A stretch of 64,000 nt of DNA, taken from contig NZ_CP058907.1 of assembly GCF_013415845.1 (NCBI RefSeq), positions 62,001 to 126,000 on the forward strand, read 5' to 3'. The notes below the pieces were generated by a model. It was not told the origin of the DNA. It did no database searches and saw only the letters and a program-made list of their open reading frames with translations. Positions 37,690 to 46,636 of the stretch are shown piece after piece; positions within the stretch are counted from its first letter, which is position 1, and every line of letters starts with the position of its first letter. The stretch is from Rhodopseudomonas palustris (GTDB taxonomy: Bacteria; Pseudomonadota; Alphaproteobacteria; Rhizobiales; Xanthobacteraceae). Position numbers and translations under genes: made by a program.

Positions 37690-38490
37690 ATGCTGAGTGC
37701 CGAGGAACTGGAACGCTACGCCCGCCACATCGTGCTGCGCGATGTCGGCGGCCCCGGGCAGGCGGCGCTGAAGAGCGCGCGGGTACTGGTGGTCGGCGCC
37801 GGCGGCCTCGGCGCGCCGGTGCTGATGTATCTGGCCGCGGCCGGCGTCGGCACGCTCGACATCGTCGACGACGACATCGTCACGCTGTCGAATCTGCAGC
37901 GCCAAGTGATTCACGCTACGCCCGACATCGGCGCCCGCAAGGCCGACAGTGCGGCCAGCCGGATCCTCGCACTCAATCCCAACGTACGCGTGGTGCAGCA
38001 CCGGGTGCGGCTCGACGGCTCCAATGCGCTGGCCCTGATCGGCGGCTGCGACCTAGTGCTCGACGGTTCGGATAATTTCGCCACGCGCTATTTGGTGTCC
38101 GACGCCTGCTATCTGGCGAAGAAGCCGCTGATCACTGCGGCGCTCGGCCAGTTCGACGGATCGCTGACCACGATCCGCGCCCACGAGCGCAACGCCGCGG
38201 GCGAACCCAACCCGACCTATCGTTGCCTGTTTCCAGAACCGCCGCCGGCCGGCACCGTGCCGAGCTGCGAGGAAGCCGGGGTGATGGGAGCGCTCGCCGG
38301 CGTGCTCGGCTCGATGATGGCGCTGGAGGCGATCCGTGAAATCGTCAGCTTCGGCGAAGGCCTGGTCGGACGGCTGGTGATGATCGACGCCCGCGCCATG
38401 CGGTTCGAGACGCTGCGCTACAGCCGCGATCCGCAAAACCCGCTGAATGGCGATGCGCCGACCATCACCGATCTGAGCCGGCACCTCTGA
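37690..38490 (+). CDS. HesA/MoeB/ThiF-family adenylyltransferase (MoeB-like)
   Basis: The 266-residue E1-like adenylating enzyme has nucleotide site GAGGLGAPVLMYLAAAGVG and LSNLQRQ. The acceptor region is YRCLFPEPP...GTVPSCEEAGVMGAL. MoeB activates the MoaD C-terminus for molybdopterin synthesis; ThiF does the same for ThiS. The paired Cys that bind zinc in E. coli MoeB are missing: the first pair reads TYRC and no CxxC is present at the C-terminus. No moa, moe or thi partner lies nearby, so MoeB against ThiF is unresolved. Confidence 0.82.
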   Translation: MLSAEELERYARHIVLRDVGGPGQAALKSARVLVVGAGGLGAPVLMYLAAAGVGTLDIVDDDIVTLSNLQRQVIHATPDIGARKADSAASRILALNPNVRVVQHRVRLDGSNALALIGGCDLVLDGSDNFATRYLVSDACYLAKKPLITAALGQFDGSLTTIRAHERNAAGEPNPTYRCLFPEPPPAGTVPSCEEAGVMGALAGVLGSMMALEAIREIVSFGEGLVGRLVMIDARAMRFETLRYSRDPQNPLNGDAPTITDLSRHL

Positions 38491-38517
38491 GGCGCAGCCT
38501 GGCCTGAGGGCTGCGCC
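38491..38517 (+). terminator. Stem-loop after the MoeB-like gene (terminator-like)
   Basis: A perfect 9-bp stem GGCGCAGCC / GGCTGCGCC begins directly after the stop codon. It lacks a following T-run (ACGTTGG), so termination, if any, may be factor-dependent. It may separate the MoeB-like gene from the MFS gene. Confidence 0.45.
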
Positions 38518-38614
38518 ACGTTGGCTCTGGACAGTGCGAGCGCTTCGCAGGCATCACTGTTTCCAGCGCCGTTGAATCGGCGAGGCGGTGAGGACGGCGG
38601 AGGGTCAGACCCAG

Positions 38615-40303
38615 ATGGCGGGCACGGCGAAGCGCGGGCTGTTTTCCGGCGACGGGATCGCGGCACCGCTGCGGCACGCACTGTTCCGGCGGATCTGGCT
38701 GGCGAGCCTGTTGTCCAATCTCGGCCTGATGATCAACGGCGTCGGCGCCGCCTGGGCGATGACGCAGATGACCTCGTCCGCCGACAAGGTGGCGCTGGTG
38801 CAGACCGCCCTGATGCTGCCGATCATGCTGGTGGCGATGCCGGCCGGCGCGATCGCCGACATGTACGACCGCCGCCTGGTCGCGCTGGCGGCGCTCGGCA
38901 TCGGCCTCGCCGGAGCCACCACGCTGGCTGCGCTGGCGCATTTCGGCTTGGTGACGCCGAACACGCTGCTGCTTTTCTGTTTCGTGATCGGCACCGGCAT
39001 GGCGCTGTTCGGGCCGTCCTGGCAGGCCTCGGTGTCCGAGCAGGTGCCGGCCGAAACGCTGCCGGCCGCGGTGGCGCTGAACGGCATCAGCTACAATATC
39101 GCACGCAGCTTCGGCCCGGCGGTGGGCGGCATCGTGGTGGCGGCCGCGGGCGCGGTGGCCGCATTCGCCGCCAATGCGGTGCTGTATCTACCGCTGCTGA
39201 TCGTGCTGCTGCTATGGCGGCGGGAGAGCGAGCCGCCGCGGCTGCCGCCGGAGCGGCTGAACCGCGCGATCGTCTCTGGCGTGCGCTACATCACCAACTC
39301 GCCGGCAATCCGCATCGTGCTGACCCGCACGCTGGTGACCGGCATCGCCGGCAGCTCGGTGCTGGCCCTGATGCCGCTGGTGGCGCGCGACCTGCTGCAC
39401 AGCGGCGCCGAGACCTACGGGCTGCTGCTCGGCGCGTTCGGCATCGGCGCGGTGATCGGCGCACTCAATGTCGGGATTGCGCGGCAGCGCCTGAGCAGTG
39501 AAGCCGCGGTTCGGCTGTGCGCGATGATCATGGGCGTGGCGATGGCGGTGATCGCGATCAGCCGCTCGCCGCTGCTCACCGCCGCAGCGCTGGTGATCGC
39601 GGGCGCGGTGTGGATGCTGGCGATCGCGCTGTTCAACATCGGCGTTCAGCTCTCGGCCCCACGCTGGGTGGCGGGCCGTTCGCTCGCCGCATTCCAGGCC
39701 TCGATCTCCGGCGGCATCGCGATCGGCAGCTGGGGCTGGGGCCACGTCGCCGACCTGGCCGGCGTCGCGCCGTCGATGCTGCTGTCGGGGCTGGCGATGC
39801 TGGCTTCTCCAGTGCTCGCCTTCCTGCTGCCGATGCCACCAGTCGGCACCCGCACCGAGGATGCCGAGCTGCTCGCCGACCCGGAAGTGAAACTGGCGCT
39901 GACGTCGCGCAGCGGTCCGGTGGTGATCGAAATCGAGTACCGGATCGATGCCGACGAAGCGCGCGCGTTTCACAACGTGATGCAGGAGGTGCAGCTCAGC
40001 CGTCAGCGCAACGGCGCCTATGGCTGGTCGATCGCGCGGGACATCGCCGATCCGGAATTGTGGACCGAACGCTATCACTGCCCGACCTGGCTCGATTACT
40101 TGCGCCAGCGCAGCCGATCGACCCAGGACGATCGCGCGCTGCACCGCCGCGCGATCGCATTTCATCGCGGCGTGGATCCGATCCGGGTCCGCCGGATGCT
40201 GGAGCGGCCGTTCGGCTCGGTGCGCTGGAAAGAAGAGTCGCCAGACCGTACTACCGCCACCGAAGTGCTACCTGTCGCCGGCGTCAGCGGCGGGTCAACA
40301 TAG
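38615..40303 (+). CDS. MFS transporter with soluble C-terminal domain (MFS_3-type)
   Basis: The 562-residue protein has about 12 membrane helices over residues 25-415, in the pattern of the EntS-like MFS_3 exporters. A soluble tail of about 130 residues follows. The tail (VVIEIEYRIDADEARAFHNV...HCPTWLDYLRQRSRS) resembles an antibiotic-biosynthesis-monooxygenase-like ferredoxin fold, a feature of this family. ATG 38615 follows GGAGGG by ten bases; a GTG 9 codons upstream is also possible. Probable exporter; the substrate is unknown. Confidence 0.85.
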   Translation: MAGTAKRGLFSGDGIAAPLRHALFRRIWLASLLSNLGLMINGVGAAWAMTQMTSSADKVALVQTALMLPIMLVAMPAGAIADMYDRRLVALAALGIGLAGATTLAALAHFGLVTPNTLLLFCFVIGTGMALFGPSWQASVSEQVPAETLPAAVALNGISYNIARSFGPAVGGIVVAAAGAVAAFAANAVLYLPLLIVLLLWRRESEPPRLPPERLNRAIVSGVRYITNSPAIRIVLTRTLVTGIAGSSVLALMPLVARDLLHSGAETYGLLLGAFGIGAVIGALNVGIARQRLSSEAAVRLCAMIMGVAMAVIAISRSPLLTAAALVIAGAVWMLAIALFNIGVQLSAPRWVAGRSLAAFQASISGGIAIGSWGWGHVADLAGVAPSMLLSGLAMLASPVLAFLLPMPPVGTRTEDAELLADPEVKLALTSRSGPVVIEIEYRIDADEARAFHNVMQEVQLSRQRNGAYGWSIARDIADPELWTERYHCPTWLDYLRQRSRSTQDDRALHRRAIAFHRGVDPIRVRRMLERPFGSVRWKEESPDRTTATEVLPVAGVSGGST

Positions 40304-40321
40304 AGGGTCGATGTCGTCCCG

Positions 40322-40418
40322 CGTCATGGTCGGGCTTGTCTTGACCACTCCCAACTTCGCTCCTGACGAAACCTTAAAAACGCGGGTGCCCGCGACAACC
40401 GCGCATGGACGGATGACG
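40322..40418. repeat. REP-like repeat, type A (degenerate copy)
   Basis: The left end CGTCATGGTCGGGCTTGTC and right end CGCATGGACGGATGACG are the remains of the CGTCATGGCCGGGCTTGTCC...ATGACG palindrome typical of these genomes. The middle no longer pairs well. It lies between convergent MFS and Cys-rich protein genes. Confidence 0.6.
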
Positions 40419-40433
40419 TATTGAACCGATCTG

Positions 40434-40652
40434 TTACTGACCGTTGTCAGTCAGCACCTTGGCGCATTTGGCGCTGAGCTTGGCGCGGTTCTGCTGCAGG
40501 CAGTTCAGGATCGCCCCGTCGGACTCGTTCATCACCGCCCGGCACAGCCGCGACACATCTCGGCCGCAGCCAGGGTCAGGGCGGCGCTCCTGCGCCTGCG
40601 CGGCGCCGGCGATCAGGGTGAGGCAAATGAGCGGACCGACGATCTTCAACAT
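40434..40652 (-). CDS. Small secreted cysteine-rich protein
   Basis: The 72-residue precursor has a signal peptide ending AAQAQE near residue 21. The mature part of about 50 residues has four Cys (CGRD...LCRAV...LNCLQQ...AKCAKVL), the pattern of the short cysteine-rich repeat proteins related to the GLG1 repeat. A periplasmic protein with two disulfides is likely. Function unknown. The stop is 130 bp from the MFS gene; it is followed upstream by the phasin gene on the same strand. Confidence 0.75.
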   Translation of the reverse strand: MLKIVGPLICLTLIAGAAQAQERRPDPGCGRDVSRLCRAVMNESDGAILNCLQQNRAKLSAKCAKVLTDNGQ

Positions 40653-40774
40653 GCTTGGTATCCAAATCAGAGCTGAGACTGTTCAGCTGGACCAATGCGA
40701 TCCATGCACAACCGTTCCCGTCGCACGCGACGACCGCTGCGCTGCTGACAGGCTGGTTGTTGCGACAACGTCTC

Positions 40775-41116
40775 CTAACCGTCGTTCGGAACGATAACGG
40801 TCGGCTTGGTCATCTCGACGACGTCCTTGGCCTGGTCGGTGAGAACGCGGAATTGCGTCTGCAGGAATTCGGTCTGGATCCGAACCACGTCCTGAAAGTC
40901 CTTGGCGTGCAAGAGCTGCTGCGAGAAATCGAACGTCGCCTGAACGTTGCGGTCGACATAGCCCTTCAGCGTCGTGGCCTGGCTGCTCTGCCCCATCGGC
41001 ACCACCGACATGCTCTTGCTGATAAACTCGAGGTAGTTGGTCATCGCGCCGCGCGCCTGCTCGAGGTTCTTGGTCATCACGTTCAGGATGACGTCGGACG
41101 AGTTCTTGTCTGCCAT
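40775..41116 (-). CDS. Phasin family protein
   Basis: The 113-residue protein is predicted all-helical and amphipathic. It matches the phasin_2 type (MTKNLEQARGAMTNYLEFIS, then repeated LQTQFRVLTDQAKDV at the C-terminus). Phasins coat polyhydroxyalkanoate granules. It lacks Cys and any signal peptide, consistent with the cytoplasm. GAGGAG-rich sequence lies upstream of ATG 41116. No PHA synthase is nearby, so a granule role is inferred from the family. Confidence 0.82.
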   Translation of the reverse strand: MADKNSSDVILNVMTKNLEQARGAMTNYLEFISKSMSVVPMGQSSQATTLKGYVDRNVQATFDFSQQLLHAKDFQDVVRIQTEFLQTQFRVLTDQAKDVVEMTKPTVIVPNDG

Positions 41117-41273
41117 CGCGATCTCCTCGAGGCTCTCCGGTTACCCAAGCACCAGATGGCCGCACGGCCGGAGCCCTGTGCATGCCATTCACGCGCGACA
41201 ATGATCGCAAAATCTGCAGCGCCGTCCAGTACTAACTGCGGAGCCTTTAAAGATGCCTAACCGCCGACACGCG

Positions 41274-41307
41274 AACGGCGGGCGTGGAGCTGGCCACACC
41301 CGCCGTT
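41274..41307 (-). terminator. Stem-loop between phasin and membrane-protein genes
   Basis: Arms AACGGCGGGCGTGG and CCACACCCGCCGTT pair over 13 of 14 bases around a six-base loop. It lies 47 bp after the stop of the 41354-41758 gene. No T-run follows, so it is terminator-like rather than proven. Confidence 0.5.
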
Positions 41308-41353
41308 GCCGATGTCGGTTCGAAGCGCGCCGCCAAAGCGGCGCGGCGTCGAA

Positions 41354-41758
41354 TTAGTTGAAGCGCGCGCGGTCGAGCTGATCCATGCCCTTCTGCGACC
41401 GGTAGATCTCCAGGCAGTACCAGGCCAGCACCAGCAGCGTGCCGATCCGCACCACCGAGGTCGGCAGCATCAGGCTGAGCGCGATGATCAGCAGCGGCAC
41501 CGCGGCAGCCTTCACCACCTTGGCGCGATCATCGAAGATCGGGAAGAACCAGACCTTGTTCTCCGCCGCCCAGAACGGCGGCTTCACGCGCTGCAGGCCG
41601 TAGCGCGACCAGGTATCCTTGAAACCGAGGTCGCGCGCCCACACCAGATACAGCGTGACCCAGAACGCCAGGAAGGCCACGACGACGGACATCGGTCCGG
41701 CGGCGAAGCCGATGAGCAGAAGCACTGCGACCGCGAGTGCGATGAACCAGTTTTGCAT
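41354..41758 (-). CDS. Conserved membrane protein of unknown function
   Basis: The 134-residue protein has about four membrane helices: two at residues 3-45 (including MSVVVAFLAFWVTLYLVWAR) and two near 87-120. Between them is a hydrophilic loop rich in aromatics (FKDTWSRYGLQRVKPPFWAA). No family was recognised with certainty. The codon use and GC content look native. A short hydrophilic C-terminus ends QLDRARFN. Confidence 0.7.
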   Translation of the reverse strand: MQNWFIALAVAVLLLIGFAAGPMSVVVAFLAFWVTLYLVWARDLGFKDTWSRYGLQRVKPPFWAAENKVWFFPIFDDRAKVVKAAAVPLLIIALSLMLPTSVVRIGTLLVLAWYCLEIYRSQKGMDQLDRARFN

Positions 41759-41836
41759 CGGAGAGAACCTTTGAGACTGACAGGAGCCCGCGGGTGCTTG
41801 GATCAGCCGCCGGCTCCCAGACGCGAACTGCCTGCG

Positions 41837-42178
41837 TTACTTGCGGGCGCAGGACACCACGATCGAGGAGGAGCTCGGGCCGCAGCTCGCGGTCATCTGC
41901 CCGTTCTCCAGAGTGAGGTTGTCGCTGAACTTGGCGCTGCTTGGCCCAATGCAGATCGCGGAGATCAGCGCTTCATCCGTCTCGCACGAGGTCGGGCAGC
42001 CGTTCGACGAGCAGGTCGACGACGACACGGTGCGGAAGGCACTGACCGGCGGCGCGACCGGCGTGGCGGCGACGGCGGGTTCGATCAGGGCCGGATGAGG
42101 CACACCGACCTGGTTCACCACCGACAGCGCGGCAACGAACGCGATGGCACCGAGGAAGATCATCGATGAGGAGCGCAT
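41837..42178 (-). CDS. Small secreted cysteine-containing protein, unknown
   Basis: The 113-residue protein has a hydrophobic N-terminus (MIFLGAIAFVAALSVVNQVG) acting as a signal or anchor, then an Ala/Pro stretch. A Ser/Cys-rich domain follows (STCSSNGCPTSCETD...SAICIG...ASCGPSSSSIVVSCARK). About six Cys suggest disulfides in the periplasm. GGAGG eight bases before ATG 42178 sets the start. No function could be assigned. Confidence 0.65.
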   Translation of the reverse strand: MRSSSMIFLGAIAFVAALSVVNQVGVPHPALIEPAVAATPVAPPVSAFRTVSSSTCSSNGCPTSCETDEALISAICIGPSSAKFSDNLTLENGQMTASCGPSSSSIVVSCARK

Positions 42179-42994
42179 ACTACCTCCATACCTGTTGGAA
42201 TTGTCACCAGACGGTTTGCAACTGCAGCATGTTATCAACGCCTCGGAATTTCAACAGGCGCAAGTTTCAGCACGCTTAAGGACAGAGCAACCGCTACTAA
42301 GGATGACGTCGGCGCAGTGCGATCGTCGCCACAACGCGCGCCGATGACGCGCGGATCACGGCGGCTCAAGATTCCGCGCAGCCCTTCACGACCGACCGCT
42401 TGTTGCGATGTTACCGTCGCTCATCGGTCTGCGCGAGTTGGTGATTTGCCGGACACACCGGCCGTTCGGGAGGACATTCGAATCCGCCATCAGGGACTCG
42501 CCGGAGGGGCAGCAACGCGACGCTCGCCAGCTCGCGCGCATTCGGACAAGACGGTTCTGACGACGAAGGCAGAGCATCGCTGGCCACCGGCCCAGTCCGC
42601 AATGTGCCGGTGATTCGGCATTTCCCGGACAAGGACACCACGAGGGCCGCGTGCCCCGAATCACTTCGCTAGATCGGACCACCGCTGCCGGCATCATTCG
42701 GCTCAAGAAGCGACCATGCGGCCTAGGCACGAGAATTCGAGCAGCCCCAACGGCTTGATGCTCTGCAGAATCTGTCAGCGAATCGATAGGTTCAGGGGCC
42801 TACAACACCCTGCGCTCCATCCGCCTCATGAGGAGGTGGGAGCACTCGCCGTGACATCGAGGCTCTCTGCCGGTCCTGAATGAGACGGACGAAGGCAGTA
42901 GAGCCGACGCCAGACGCCGCCGGCGACGTTTAAGCCTAATCATCGACGGCATCCGCATGCTTCTCGCCGCTGATCGCAACCACGAAGTTCCATC
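42179..42994. other. 816-bp stretch without a convincing gene
   Basis: Apart from the ribosome site of the 42178 gene, nothing definite is seen. Several short frames on both strands lack family resemblance, good ribosome sites and consistent codon bias (for example 42317-42613 plus and 42386-42730 minus). The segment may be decayed coding sequence or hold the PepSY gene promoter. Confidence 0.5.
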
Positions 42995-43891
42995 ATGAAT
43001 AATGCATTTCTGCTCAAACTGCATCGCTGGACCAGTCTGGTGTTCGCGCTGCCGCTGCTCGCCATCATCGTCACCGGACTGATCCTGTCAGTCGAGCCGA
43101 TGCTGCAAGGCCGCGGCCTGCCGGCCGGGACGCTCGATGCCGCCCGCCTCACGGGGCTGATCGAACGCTACGATCCGCAGGGACAGGCCCGCGGGGTCGC
43201 GATCAACGCCTCCGGCCAACAGATGCGGCTGCTCGGGGTCAATGCGCCACCGATCGATCTTGCGACCGGCGAAGCGGCTGCCGCCAGCGATCCGACCGGC
43301 GACCTGCTGCTATGGGCGCGGCGCACTCATGAGCGCCTGCTCGGCTACGAATGGCTGGTGATCGCCTCGACCATCGCCATGACGGTGCTGATGACGATCG
43401 GCGTGCTGATGGGGCTGCCGCGGCTGCGCAACAGCCTCGCCGGCTGGCACAAGGGCGCAGCGTGGTTCACGCTGCCGCTGTTGCTGCTCAGCCCCCTCAC
43501 TGCGCTGTGCATGGCGTTCGGCCTGACGTTCTCCAGCGGCCCGCCGCCGGCCCGCATGACCATCAAGCTGACCGACGCGGTGCAGCAGATCGCGCAATCG
43601 CACGACGTGTCACACTTGGCGATGATCGCCAATCGCGGCGGGCGGATGATGGCGCGGATCTACGAAGACGGCGAGCTGCGCGCCTACACCTTCACGCCGG
43701 ACGGCATCACGCCGCTGCCGCGCAACTGGCCACGGTTGCTGCACGAAGGCAATTGGTCGACTTGGCTGTCCGGCACGCTCAACGTCATCACCTCGGTGGT
43801 GCTGCTCGGGCTGCTGATCACCGGCGTCTGGCTGTGGACCCGGCGCAAGCTGCGGCGCCGCCCACAGCGGCCGGCGACGCAACCGTCCTGA
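42995..43891 (+). CDS. PepSY-domain membrane protein (iron-regulated type)
   Basis: The 298-residue inner-membrane protein starts LHRWTSLVFALPLLAIIVTGLIL, the PepSY-TM signature that opens with an HRW helix. Two further helix pairs follow around residues 120-150 and 155-185, and a last one near 265-288. The periplasmic loop (DISHLAMIANRGGR-like region) corresponds to PepSY. Such proteins often accompany TonB-dependent iron receptors and may reduce ferric siderophores; no receptor gene is next to this one. The basic C-terminus RRKLRRRPQRP is cytoplasmic. Confidence 0.8.
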   Translation: MNNAFLLKLHRWTSLVFALPLLAIIVTGLILSVEPMLQGRGLPAGTLDAARLTGLIERYDPQGQARGVAINASGQQMRLLGVNAPPIDLATGEAAAASDPTGDLLLWARRTHERLLGYEWLVIASTIAMTVLMTIGVLMGLPRLRNSLAGWHKGAAWFTLPLLLLSPLTALCMAFGLTFSSGPPPARMTIKLTDAVQQIAQSHDVSHLAMIANRGGRMMARIYEDGELRAYTFTPDGITPLPRNWPRLLHEGNWSTWLSGTLNVITSVVLLGLLITGVWLWTRRKLRRRPQRPATQPS

Positions 43892-44026
43892 CGCAACCCG
43901 CGTGACGCCTCGGCAGGATTGAGAAAGGCTTAGCCGGATCGCTCGAATTGCACCCAAGCGGTGCACGGATCGTTGGGAGGTGCGGGCGTCTTCTGCCCGC
44001 ACCTGTCCGCCGCAACGAGCGCGTCC

Positions 44027-44437
44027 ATGTCCAGCATTTCGTCGATTGCCGTCTCCGGCCTGAAAGCAGCGACCCGCCGGCTTGAGGTGTCGGCCAGCAA
44101 CATCGCCAATCAGCAATCGACCGGCGCGCTTCCCGGCGCCAACGGCACGGTGCCGGCCGGTGCGCCGCGGGCTTACAAGCCGCTGCAGGTCAATCAGACC
44201 GATACATCGACCGGCGGCACGCAGACCAGCCTGAGCACGACCTCGCCCGCCACCGTCCCGGTGTCCGACCCGCAAGCGCCGTTCGCCAGTGCGGACGGCA
44301 TGGTGGCGGCGCCGAACGTCGACCTGGCGCAGGAATTCATCGGCCAGATGGTCGCCAAATACAGCTACACCGCCAACCTCGCCTCGCTGAAGGCAGACCG
44401 CGAGATGAGCAAGGCGCTGCTCGACGCGAAGGTGTAG
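44027..44437 (+). CDS. Orphan FlgC-like flagellar basal-body rod protein
   Basis: The 136-residue protein has the rod-protein layout: N-terminal helix with VSASNIANQQSTG (the family ANxxNxxT-type motif, residues 19-31), a Thr/Ser/Gly-rich middle, and C-terminal ASLKADREMSKALLDAKV. It is close to FlgC in length and ends. No flagellar gene is near, so it may be an accessory rod protein or a divergent copy. ATG 44027; upstream in-frame codons to 43961 look non-coding. Confidence 0.75.
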   Translation: MSSISSIAVSGLKAATRRLEVSASNIANQQSTGALPGANGTVPAGAPRAYKPLQVNQTDTSTGGTQTSLSTTSPATVPVSDPQAPFASADGMVAAPNVDLAQEFIGQMVAKYSYTANLASLKADREMSKALLDAKV

Positions 44438-44444
44438 CTCCTTT

Positions 44445-44564
44445 CGTCATTGCGAGGCGGCGCAGCCGCCGAAGCAATCCAGCTCAGTGCACCGAAGGCT
44501 GGCTCGCTTCGCGGAGCCTGTCATCGGGCGGCGCTTCGCGCCGACCCGTTGGCTCGCAATGACG
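44445..44564. repeat. REP-like repeat, type B (long copy)
   Basis: The ends CGTCATTGCGAGGCGGCGCAG and GGCTCGCAATGACG are nearly complementary, and the inner texts GAAGCAATCCAG and TGGCTCGC repeat the type B layout. It lies between the FlgC-like gene and the convergent dppF-like gene, a typical intergenic setting. Confidence 0.72.
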
Positions 44565-44580
44565 ATGCCAGAGGCCGCAA

Positions 44581-45639
44581 CTAACCGATCGGCCCACTCG
44601 CCACGCGCGGCGCGAAATCGGGGACACCGATCTCGTCCTTGCGATGGCAGGCGACGTAGTGTTCGTGGCCGGCGGCGTCGAGAAAGGGCAACTCTGCCCG
44701 GCAGCGCGCCTCGGCAAACGGGCAGCGTTGCGCGAAGCGGCAGCCGGGCGGCGGATCGACCGGCGACGGCGGTTCGCCCTTGACCAGATACTTCGCCTTC
44801 AGCTCGTCGCGGAGCGGACCGGGCGGCACGGCGGCCGACACCAGCGACCACGTGTAAGGATGACGCGGCGCGGTGAACAGGGCCGAGGCCGGCGCCTGCT
44901 CGGCGATCTTGCCGAGATACATCACGGCGATCTCATCGCAGAACTGCTGGATGACGCCGAGATCGTGCGAGATGAAGATGTAGGTGAGGCCGCGCTCGCG
45001 CTGCAGCTTCTTGAGCAGGTTCAGGATCTGGGCCTGGATCGCGACGTCGAGCGCGGAGACCGCCTCGTCGCAGACGATCAGCTCGGGCTCCGGCGCCAGT
45101 GCGCGCGCGATGCACAGCCGCTGCCGCTGACCGCCCGAAAACTGATGCGGAAACAGATCGGCCGCCTCCGGCGGCAGGCCGACCTCGGCGAGCAGCTTGC
45201 GGACCCTGGCGTCGCGTTCGCTGCGGCTGCCGATCTCGAGCAGATCGAGCGGCTCGCGGATCTGGTCGCCGGCGCGGCGGCGCGGGTCGAGCGCCGAGAA
45301 CGGGTCCTGAAACACGATCTGCAGGTGCTTGCGCGCCTTGCGCAGCGGCTCGCCGGTGAGCGGCATGATGTCTTCGCCGCGAAACACCACCTGCCCTGAG
45401 GTCGCCTGCACCAGCCGCATGATCGCCTGCGCGGTGGTCGATTTGCCCGAGCCGCTTTCGCCGACGATGCCGAAGGTGGTGCCCCGCTTGACGCGGAAGC
45501 TGACGCCGTCGACCGCATGAACGAAAGACGGTTTACCCCACGGCCGCTTACGGCCGGTGCGGAAGTGCACCACGAGGTCGTTGACGTCGAGCAGATAGGG
45601 ATCGCCGTCGGCCGGGCGCAGATCTTCATGGATCATCAT
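44581..45639 (-). CDS. Oligopeptide/dipeptide ABC transporter ATP-binding protein (DppF-type)
   Basis: The 352-residue ABC ATPase has Walker A GESGSGKSTT, the signature FSGGQRQRL and Walker B LIVCDEAVSALDV, followed by a C-terminal oligo_HPY-type tail with Cys residues (GCRFAQRCPFAEARC) usual in OppF/DppF. It works with the DppD-type ATPase and DppBC to import peptides or related solutes. ATG 45639 overlaps the upstream ATPase stop by ATGA; it is the last gene of the operon. Confidence 0.92.
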   Translation of the reverse strand: MMIHEDLRPADGDPYLLDVNDLVVHFRTGRKRPWGKPSFVHAVDGVSFRVKRGTTFGIVGESGSGKSTTAQAIMRLVQATSGQVVFRGEDIMPLTGEPLRKARKHLQIVFQDPFSALDPRRRAGDQIREPLDLLEIGSRSERDARVRKLLAEVGLPPEAADLFPHQFSGGQRQRLCIARALAPEPELIVCDEAVSALDVAIQAQILNLLKKLQRERGLTYIFISHDLGVIQQFCDEIAVMYLGKIAEQAPASALFTAPRHPYTWSLVSAAVPPGPLRDELKAKYLVKGEPPSPVDPPPGCRFAQRCPFAEARCRAELPFLDAAGHEHYVACHRKDEIGVPDFAPRVASGPIG

Positions 45640-46634
45640 GCGGCGATCTCCTCGGCACGCCAGCACGACACCGCATGACCCGCGGCGATCGTCCCAAGCG
45701 GCGGCTGCGGTAGCGACCGACATGCCTCCGAGGCATTGGCGCAACGCGCCAGGAATGCGCAATCCGGCCCGCGATTGCCGAGCGCCGGCACCATGCCGGG
45801 AATCTCGCCGAGATCGACCCACTCCTCCGGCTTGGCGACACCGACGGTCAGATGCGGCACGCAGCCGAGCAGGCCGCGCGTATAGGGATGGCGCGGCCGC
45901 GCCGCGATCTCATGCGCCGGCCCGGTCTCGATGCAGCGACCGGCATAGAGCACGGCGATATCGTCGGCGAGTTCAGCGACCGCGCCGAGATCGTGGGTGA
46001 TCAGCACGATCGCGGCCTCTGTCTCGTCCTGGAGCTGGGCGAGCAGGTCGAAGATCTGCGCCTGCACGGTGACGTCGAGCGCAGTTGTCGGCTCGTCGGC
46101 GATCAAGAGCTTCGGCCGGCAGGCGAGCGCCATCGCAATCATCACCCGCTGCCGCATGCCGCCGGACATCTGATGCGGATAGGCCTTGGCGCGCTGTTCG
46201 GCCGCCGGGATCTGCACCGCCTTGAGAAACTGCACCGCCTGCTCGGCGGCGTCCTTGCGGCTGAGCCGCCGGTGATAATACAGCACCTCGGCGATCTGAT
46301 CGCCGACGGTGTAGAGCGGGTTCAGCGCCGTCATCGGCTCCTGGAACACCATCGACATCGCATCGCCCCGCAACGCCCGCATCCGCTTCGGCCGCGCGGT
46401 GAGCAGATCCTCGCCGTCGAGCACGATGCGTCCGCCGGTGACCACGAAGCCTTCCGGCAGCAGCCGCATGATCGCCAGCGCCGTCATGCTCTTGCCGCAG
46501 CCGGATTCGCCGACCAGCGCGATGGTGCGGCCCTTTTGAACCGTGAAAGACAGATTCTCCAGCACCGGCACGAGATCGCCGTCGCGATTGGTCATGCTGA
46601 CGCTGAGATTCTCGACTGATAGGACCGGCGCCAT
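45636..46634 (-). CDS. Oligopeptide/dipeptide ABC transporter ATP-binding protein (DppD-type)
   Basis: The 332-residue ABC ATPase has Walker [11 protein letters not shown], signature MSGGMRQRV, Walker [14 protein letters not shown] and a DppD/OppD-like C-tail with [17 protein letters not shown] 46634 follows the dppC stop by 2 bp and fits [15 protein letters not shown] longer frame upstream lies inside dppC in another frame and was rejected. It overlaps the next ATPase by ATGA. Confidence 0.92.
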   Translation of the reverse strand: MAPVLSVENLSVSMTNRDGDLVPVLENLSFTVQKGRTIALVGESGCGKSMTALAIMRLLPEGFVVTGGRIVLDGEDLLTARPKRMRALRGDAMSMVFQEPMTALNPLYTVGDQIAEVLYYHRRLSRKDAAEQAVQFLKAVQIPAAEQRAKAYPHQMSGGMRQRVMIAMALACRPKLLIADEPTTALDVTVQAQIFDLLAQLQDETEAAIVLITHDLGAVAELADDIAVLYAGRCIETGPAHEIAARPRHPYTRGLLGCVPHLTVGVAKPEEWVDLGEIPGMVPALGNRGPDCAFLARCANASEACRSLPQPPLGTIAAGHAVSCWRAEEIAA

Positions 46635-46636
46635 TA

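Noticed and set aside
42317..42730. Short frames in the gene-free stretch
   Set aside because: Overlap one another on both strands with no family signal; chance frames are the simplest reading.
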